Under the pieces are notes generated by a model, which worked only from the letters and a program-made list of their open reading frames with translations, was not told where the DNA came from and did not search any database. The translations under genes and the position numbers were made by a program. DNA of 64,000 nucleotides from Hevea brasiliensis (Eukaryota; Streptophyta; Magnoliopsida; Malpighiales; Euphorbiaceae), in NCBI RefSeq assembly GCF_030052815.1, contig NC_079510.1, positions 4,981,131-5,045,130 on the forward strand. Direction: 5' to 3'. Position 1 is the first letter of the stretch. Each line of letters opens with the position of its first letter. Below are positions 57,601-64,000 of the stretch, piece by piece.

Positions 57601-57918
57601 ACTTTGTGTTGAAATTATTTGGAGTTTGGAAATGAATGAAAATTTGGGAGTGTTTTTCACAGGTTCCAAAGAACTATTTTCTCCATTTTTAGCCAGCACT
57701 CTGCCGGATTTTCTATAAAATTTTCAGAACCTTAAATTAAATCATAATTTTAATAAATAAAATAAAAGGACATAAATTTCACTTAGTGATAAATAAATAA
57801 ATAAATAAACAAATTAAGAAAGGGTAAATAGTAATAAAATAAGATATGCTGCTTTGGCACACTGTGTGGCATATCTTGCTCGGCTACACTGTAGACGGGT
57901 AAGGGGTGTCACAAACAT
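54685..57918 (+). mobile_element. 3.2-kb solo LTR, gypsy (TGTAACGCCC family), with TSD
   Basis: The body is 54690-57913, between perfect AACAT duplications (54685-54689, 57914-57918). It starts TGTAACGCCCTCACTTTAGC and ends GGGTAAGGGGTGTCACA. It is a distant relative of the 48929-52359 LTR: the layout is the same, with the GATGGGTGACC block, internal ~200-bp repeats holding ATAACTTGAGCTAGAAAACT, and the CAACTTTCATGAAGAA motif. It sits in the integrase region of copia element 2. Confidence 0.93.
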
Positions 57919-58139
57919 GATGGTGCATGAGTAAAGTACAGGTTTTCTTAATAAGTTGTCAATCCTTATGTTTAGCTACTCTATTTTATTGAGGGATACG
58001 AGCACAAGAATTTGATAAATGATTCGTTGAGAAGACATGAAATATTTAGAAGGAAGAGAAAAATATTCTCATGTACTGTTACTATGTAACACTAATGGAA
58101 ACACCAAATTGATTATATCGAGTTGAGCTTTAAAGAGCT
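57919..58139 (-). pseudogene. copia element 2: integrase core remnant
   Basis: Continues the copia sequence interrupted at 54689, with GTGAATGCTACC-like and other integrase-derived stretches only weakly recognisable. The assignment rests mainly on position and the joined TSD. Confidence 0.5.
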
Positions 58140-58632
58140 TAGCTTGGTTAATTAAAATCTTTGTACAAGCAACTTGCTAGTAGCTTGAATTATCTACATC
58201 CTTAATGAGTTTAAGATTTAGAGTTATAAAGTTCAAACTACCTATTTTTTTATTAACTTTCATATAAAAAATAACTTAAATTTCACAAAATATTAAATTT
58301 AAATTACAAATAACTATATTCTACAAATGCATTTTATATATTGATTATATCATAATTTTAAAAAATATATTATTTTTAGAATATTCATTAATAAAATAAT
58401 AAATATTTGAAATATAATGAAATACAATAATTAATATAAATATTTTTGTAAATTAGCCTGTTTAACAAGCTTGCTCACCAATCTTAATCAGCTGAATATT
58501 GATAAGCTGGAGCTCAGCTCATTTATTAAATGAACTTAAAAATTAATCTCGAGATCAACTCGCTTTCTAAACAAGCCAAATCGAGCCCGAGCAACTTGTG
58601 AATAGCTTGATTCATTTACAACCTTAATCTCA
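58140..58632. repeat. degenerate repeat with AAGCTTG/GAGCTCG units
   Basis: GCTTG-, AGCTCA- and CGAGC-containing units are frequent and resemble the subterminal arrays of some hAT elements. Two similar right-end-like sequences occur (CTACATCCTTA near 58204 and TTACAACCTTA near 58626). Clean TIRs or TSDs are not found. Confidence 0.4.
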
Positions 58633-59640
58633 ACGCAAAAATTTTGAAGATAGAAAATAATTCAAAATTATCTTTCATAAAAAATAACAAAGTGCATTGA
58701 GAATAATCATCAATAAAGTAATAAATAGTGAAATACCATAGTTGAACCGACGCAAATTGGACCATATGTGTTCAAATGAACAATGTAAAAAATGAATGCA
58801 ACCCAGTTAAGCTTGGGAAAAGAAGAACGAGTTTGTTTTACAAGTTAACATGACTTACAATTTAAAGAAGATAAGATCGAAAGAGTAGGAACCAGTTTTC
58901 GGAGTTTGGATATACTGGGATGACCCAAACAACTATGAAGAATATCAAGAGAAGTAATGAAAGCAAAAGCAATTGAAGATTTTGTGCCAGAGAGATAATA
59001 TAGTCCTTTTGATTCATGTCCTATATCAATCACCTTCCTGGTACCTTAGTCCTGCATAATAATAGAATCAGTTATGAATGTGATAAACAATTAAAGTGTT
59101 TGGTTAATTTGCTAATGGAGATTAAATTGTATGGACACTTAGAAGCAAATATTACTGAAGTTAAAGAAATAGAAGGGAGAGGACATGCCTTCCCTACTTC
59201 TTTAATCACAATTTTTGATCTATTGGTTAAAGTATCATTAGATTGAACGGGAGAAGAGATAGGGATAAAAAAGATTTCTATTATAAGAGATGTGATTAGA
59301 AGCACCGGAATTAAGGATCCATGGTCTAATGGTTGAGAATCATTTTAGACAATCAAAGATATTACCAAATTGGAAAAATGAGAATAACTACTGGTTGGGA
59401 ACTTATACTGCAAGTATTATTCATATTTGACTTTAGTCAAGGTGATAAAATTAGTTAATTAATGATCCAAATGACATATGATTGTATTTATGGAGACTAC
59501 TGCGCCAATCACCTTTTTTTTTTAATCAGGTAGGAACAATATTTTGAATTTACAAGTCCAAGAAGTATAAAAGCAATAGCAATAGAATTGGTTGAGCCTA
59601 AGTCTAAGTTAGGAGAAGTAACCCTTAAAAAAAAAGTGCT
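58633..59640 (-). pseudogene. copia element 2: integrase N-terminal zinc domain, protease and gag end
   Basis: The minus strand at 58845-59033 reads DILHSCLGHPSISKLRKL and ends CKSC, the HHCC zinc domain of copia integrase. 59072-59305 reads CPYNLISISKLTKHFNCL, the conserved end of the protease domain. Gag-derived sequence probably continues to about 59640 but is hardly recognisable. Confidence 0.75.
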
Positions 59641-60081
59641 AGAGAGACACTAAAATACCTCGAGAAAGACTTTGAAATGGCTAGGGTTTCACGATACCTA
59701 AATAAAGGAAGGAGGGCCAAAAGCTACAAATCTTAAAGAAAATAGACTAAAATAGACTTTTGTTAGATGAGAGAAGACAAATCTGCAGTAATCCAATGTA
59801 CCAAAACCTTTTTATTCTCCAAGACACCTAAGATACCAAAGGATTTAGTTGAAAGTCTGCAGCTGAAAGGAGTTCCACAATCAAAGCAAGGTGACTAGTA
59901 TTGATTCCAATGGAAAAAGAATGGTTATTTACATGCATGTGTATAAGAGTCTAGAACCTTGTGATGGTGCATTCGGTGAGGGGCTTTTCAGCGACATGAT
60001 TATAGGGCAGAGCTGATTGGTAGCAAGCAATGTATTTGGGATAGGTCACAAGGCTAAACAACTCTCAAACACACTTCATTG
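59641..60081. other. probable copia gag remains
   Basis: AT-rich sequence without a readable frame, between copia element 2 and the Athila-like LTR. Presumably the 5' end of element 2, whose own 5' LTR would lie beyond the inserted Athila-like element. Confidence 0.3.
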
Positions 60082-61551
60082 TGATAAGTGCATAATTTAT
60101 TAATTTTACTCCCATCACATTTAGTGTTTCTAGGGTATCTTTATGCCTAATTCAGTTGATTAAAGTATAATTATTTGTTAGGCATATGTTTAGAGAGTTG
60201 TTGAAATAATTGTGTTAAATGGAGAAATTTTTAGCATTTGCATTAATTTGACTCTTTCAGAATTTTGGTGAAGTCCCAGAACATAATACTGTGGAAGGCA
60301 GCTTGGAAAGGTTAAAGGATTGAGAAGCGTTGCTGATACAAAGTACACGGGTCGTGTAAGCACAACTATGGACCCGTGTAACATTCTGCCAGAAGAAATC
60401 TAGAGAATTGAAGAAGAAACAAAATACACGGGCCACCCGTGTAAATCTTGGAGACCCGTGTAACCTTCTGTGCCAATGCAAGACATACCCATTCAGCTCC
60501 AGTAAGTTACACGGCCTGTGTATTCATCGACAATCAGTTTCCTGAATTTGCTCCAGTTGCAGTTTTTGACAGAGAGAAAGACTCTTAAGACCTCAAGGAC
60601 TCTAAAAACCTAACCCTAGGCCATTTATTATAAATAGAAGAGGTAGCAGCCGTCACAAGGAAGATCAGACCTTCGTTCTCCATTCACATTCTAGATTTCT
60701 TCAAATTTCTTCTTTAATTTTCTGTAAGCCATGAACATGAGCGGCTAAGTTTTCAATTCAGTTCAAGGGATTTAAGTTCTTTTGCGTGATTTGTGAGATC
60801 AGGTTCTTAATTTAATTTATATTTTTTTGATTATCTATTATTTTCTGATTTCATTGTCTTTGATCTATTGAATGATTTGCTAAAAAGGCCTATTAGTTAA
60901 TTGTTTGATGTGATCAATTGCTAGTTCATCTTCATAATCTGTAATTGTTGTGTAAGATTGAACATGAGTAGCAATTAGGTTTTATTGATTATGATCCTAG
61001 TTTTCGATAATAACCTAAGGAAACAATAGGATGAATTAAATGATTTATCCTTCATAAATTGTTGTTCAGCTTAACTACTTCCTATTCTTAAAGCAGTTAT
61101 TAATTTGATGAGGATTGCTTAATACCAATTCAGTTAATAATTAGAGTCAACAAGAGTGCTAGGCTCGAATTGATGAGTATAGGGAAGTTAGGGATTTTAC
61201 CTTGCTGTTTGGTAAATCTACGTTAAGTATTCAATAAGAGATAATTGTATTTCTTTTGTCTATAATCGAATCAATGCATTGGAATGCGAATTACCTTGGA
61301 CTGAAGTTTGTTTAATTTGAGAGTTTCATATTTAATTTTAGCTCTTAATTTTTGATTTTTGATTTCTTCTTTGGATTGCTAATTATCTACCCCCCCTACC
61401 TTTGTTTCTTTTTTCCATTACACAAGTGCATGAAATTTAATAATTCAGTCTCTAGGATTCGACCTGGATTTACCACTTACTATGGAAAATATTTTATAAC
61501 TGATAATTTCAGTTAATTTAATTTAATTTCTGGTGGATTCGACAGCCATCA
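60082..61551 (+). mobile_element. 5' LTR of an Athila/Tat-like gypsy element
   Basis: Starts TGATAAGTGCATAATTTATT and ends GACAGCCATCA, followed eight bases later by a tRNA-Asp primer site. The length is about 1.47 kb. It contains ACACGGGCCACCCGTGT-type repeats (60340-60510), typical of this group. The element runs on past the window end, so its TSD and 3' LTR cannot be checked. Confidence 0.9.
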
Positions 61552-61558
61552 AGAATTT

Positions 61559-61576
61559 TGGCGCCGTTGCCTGGGA
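61559..61576 (+). other. primer binding site (tRNA-Asp)
   Basis: TGGCGCCGTTGCCTGGGA matches the complement of the plant tRNA-Asp 3' end at 17 of 18 positions. This primer is diagnostic of the Athila/Tat lineages of Ty3/gypsy. Confidence 0.92.
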
Positions 61577-61862
61577 CTGAAATTTATTGGATTTTGTGTT
61601 TTTAGTATTAGGATATTCTGTTATTAATTTTATTTGTGAGTTGTTGCTATTTTCAGGTTTTCGATAAAAAAATTACGGTGTTACTATTCATCAAGAATTT
61701 TGGTTGAATTAGGAGGGCAGCCCATACCTAGTTTGAAGGAAATGACGTTATGATCAAGACTAATTAATAAGATTCTTTGGCCCCACTCTCTTGAGGCCAA
61801 ATTCCATCGTTTTCTAGGGTTTTGAGGCATTTTTCTATTTTTACTTTGATTTCTTTTTGTTT

Positions 61863-63440
61863 ATGACAAGAACTTCTCAATCTGATGAGTTGATCTTTGA
61901 TCCAGAAGTAGAAAAAATGGCTAAACAGCTGAGAAAATTGGCTAAGCAGGCAAAGCAGATTCTGAGTACATCTGAAGGAGTCCAATCTCCAAGGGAGTTA
62001 AGTTTGGATTCGGATTTAGATTCAAATTCCGAAAACGAAACCATGGCTGTTAGGACTTTGAAAGAGTTAGCTGCTCCTGATCTAAACCAATAGCCTTTGT
62101 GTATTCAATACCCTGCTTTAAATGTTGCTTTTGAGTTGAAATCTGGACTAATCCATTTGTTGCCTAAGTTTCATGGTCTTGCAGGTGAGGATCCACATAA
62201 GCATTTAAAAGAATTTCATGTTGTGTGTTCCAGCATGAAACCTCAAGGAGTTTCAGAGGATCAAATCAAGCTTCGAGCTTTCCCTTTCTCACTGGAGGGC
62301 ACAGCTAAGGATTGGTTGTATTACCTTCCTTCTGGATCCGTCAACTCATGGAATGGGATGAAGTAGATATTTTTGCAGAAGTATTTTCCTGCTTCCTGTG
62401 CTGCCAATATAAGAAAAGAAATTTGTGACATCCGACAGTACAATGGAGAGAGCTTGTATGAGTATTGGGAATGATTTAAGAAGCTGTGTGCAAGCTGTCC
62501 CCATCATCAAATAAGTGAGCAGCTTCTAATTCAGTATTTCTATGAGGGACTTCTACCAATGGACCATAGTATGATAGATGCTGCTAGTGGAGGAGCTTTG
62601 TTGATAAGACACTAGAAGAGGCAAGGAGGCTGATTGCTAACATAGCAACAAATTCTCAGCAGTTTGGAATGAGAATGGATCACACACCTATGAAGGTTAA
62701 TGAGGTAAATACATCTAACCTTGAGAAACAGATTTCTGATTTAACTTCTTTGGTGAGGCAATTGGCTGTAGGGAATATGCAAACTATTAAGGTATGTGGA
62801 ATTTGTTCGGGTTTGGGTCATGCTACTGACATGTGTCCTGCGTTACAAGAGGATGAATCAATGCAACATGCTAATGCAGTAGGAAATTATGGACAGCCAC
62901 AATGCAGGTATGATCCCTTTTCTAGTACTTATAACCCAAGATGGCGAGATCATCCCAATTTGAGTTATGGGAATCAACCGGTGCAAAACCGATATCATTA
63001 GCAAAGACCACAAGTGAATCAACCACCTCCACCTCTACCTCCCTCAAATCAAGGTATGTCACTTGATGAAATTATTAAGGCTTTGGCTAACAATACATAA
63101 TAGTTTTAACAGGAGACCAGAAATAACATTCAAAATATAGAGAGGCAGATTGGTCAGTTAACTTCATCTGTGAGCAAACTTGAAGCTCAAGGTTCTGGAA
63201 AGCTTCCATCACAAACAGTCATGAATCCTAGAGAAAATGCGAGTGCTATAGTGTTGCGGAGTGGGAAAGAAGTTGATAACAAGACTCCATGTGAGTCAAT
63301 GAAAAAGAAGAAGCAAGGAGCAAAAGAATCTGAAGTTCCTGAAGTTAAGGTAAATACTGAACCTAAACTAAATAAGGTTAATAATTCTGTTCTTCCTCCA
63401 TTCCCCTGCAGGTTGGCTAAGACTAAGAAAGAAGAATAAG
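61863..63440 (+). pseudogene. Athila-like gag
   Basis: From ATG 61863 the frame reads MTRTSQSDELIFDP and is coiled-coil-like (EKMAKQLRKLAKQAK). After a TAG (62091-62093) it continues with the Athila capsid region: LLPKFHGLAGEDPHKHLKEF, SSMKPQGVSEDQIKLRAFPF, DWLYYLPSGSV. Another TAG (62364-62366), a TGA near 62474, and a frameshift near 62610 follow. The zinc knuckle CGICSGLGHATDMC (near 62791-62844) keeps all four CCHC residues. A Lys/Glu-rich region ends at 63437. Decay is light: few substitutions in otherwise readable sequence. Confidence 0.88.
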
Positions 63441-63587
63441 AGAAAGAAATTTTGGAGACTTTCAGGAAGGTGGAGGTTAATATACCTTTACTTGATGCAA
63501 TCAAATAAGTTTCCAAGTATGCTAAATTCCTTAAGGAGTTATGCACTACAAAGCGTAAGTTTGAGAAATAATGAGAAGATCAGTGTG

Positions 63588-64000
63588 GGGGAAAATGTGT
63601 CAGCATTAATTCAGCAAAAATTACCCCCTAAATGTAAGGATCTAGGTTCATTTTCTATTCCTTACAGAATAGGTGATTCTAAATTTGAACGTGCAATGGA
63701 AGATTTAGGAGCATCTATTAATGTTATGTCAAATTTAGTTTTTCAAACTTTAAATTTGGGTCCTTTGAAAGAAACCAGTGTCATTATTCAGTTAGCTGAT
63801 CGTTCTAATGCTTACCCATTGGGAGTAGTTGAGCATGTGTTGGTGCAGGTTGGAGAATTGATTTTTCTTGCAGATTTTTACATTTTGGATATGGAGGATA
63901 GTGTTCCCACATCAAAGTCAGCTTTGATTTTGTTTGGAAGACCTTTCCTAAAAACTGCCAAGACAAAAATTGATGTGGATGATGGTACCTTAAGTATGGA
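63588..64000 (+). pseudogene. Athila-like aspartic protease (runs off the window)
   Basis: The frame is open from about 63588 to the last base. It holds KLPPKCKDLGSFSIPYRIGD, the active site AMEDLGASINVM (DLGAS in this lineage) and SALILFGRPFLKTAKTKIDV, the standard end of the retropepsin fold. RT would follow beyond the window. Stops upstream, between gag and here, show that the polyprotein as a whole is broken. Confidence 0.85.

Noticed and set aside
63187..63546. 119-codon minus-strand frame
   Set aside because: Antisense of Athila-like gag; no family match.

Overview
The window is AT-rich plant nuclear DNA, most likely from a eudicot. The evidence is plant-specific: spliced host genes with GT..AG introns and plant families (OEP21, AIG1/IAN, GH31, Kelch), Ty1/copia and chromodomain Ty3/gypsy retrotransposons primed by plant tRNA-iMet, an Athila/Tat-type gypsy element with a tRNA-Asp primer site, and hAT and Mutator MITEs. 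I cannot fix the species. Transposable elements and their remains fill most of the 64 kb; only two host genes look potentially functional.

Region by region. 1-640 is the 3' end of a large gypsy-type LTR that cut into a copia LTR. 641-9519 is one decayed copia element (5' LTR remnant, PBS, gag, eroded pol, PPT, 3' LTR). 9520-13490 is AT-rich DNA with microsatellites, a 310-bp repeat present twice and a SINE-like insertion. 13490-16100 holds a decayed gag-like reading frame on the minus strand, split by a solo LTR of the same copia family. A 521-bp hAT element with a perfect 8-bp TSD lies at 16380-16900. 17729-19195 is a Kelch beta-propeller gene with two visible exons, cut off downstream by gypsy material. 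19237-25637 is a mosaic of Ty3/gypsy pieces with three unlike LTRs and a duplicated integrase zinc-binding region. 27605-31019 carries three DNA-transposon copies, one of them with a LINE tail inside. 32260-33267 encodes the kinase C-lobe and KEN nuclease-like domain of an IRE1/RNase L-like protein, with degraded kinase and nuclease motifs.

34463-44928 holds several same-strand fragments of unrelated host genes: exon 1 of OEP21, the first exon of an AIG1/IAN GTPase, two exons of a GH31 alpha-glucosidase, and an unidentified 63-codon frame. A 4.8-kb copia element (35994-40784) with intact LTRs, TSD, PBS and PPT sits in the OEP21 intron.

45.4-60.08 kb is a second copia element on the minus strand that has been hit repeatedly: a 1,073-bp palindrome with LTR U3 ends on both sides, a 375-bp hAT MITE, an Athila-like solo LTR that itself contains a 3.4-kb solo LTR, a 509-bp Mutator MITE carrying a foreign 43-codon frame, and a further 3.2-kb solo LTR. 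Clean TSDs give the order of these insertions. 60082-64000 is the 5' LTR, PBS, gag and start of protease of an Athila-like gypsy element that runs off the window.

Motifs, junctions and TSDs were read by eye. Family names rest on recognised motifs, not on searches.
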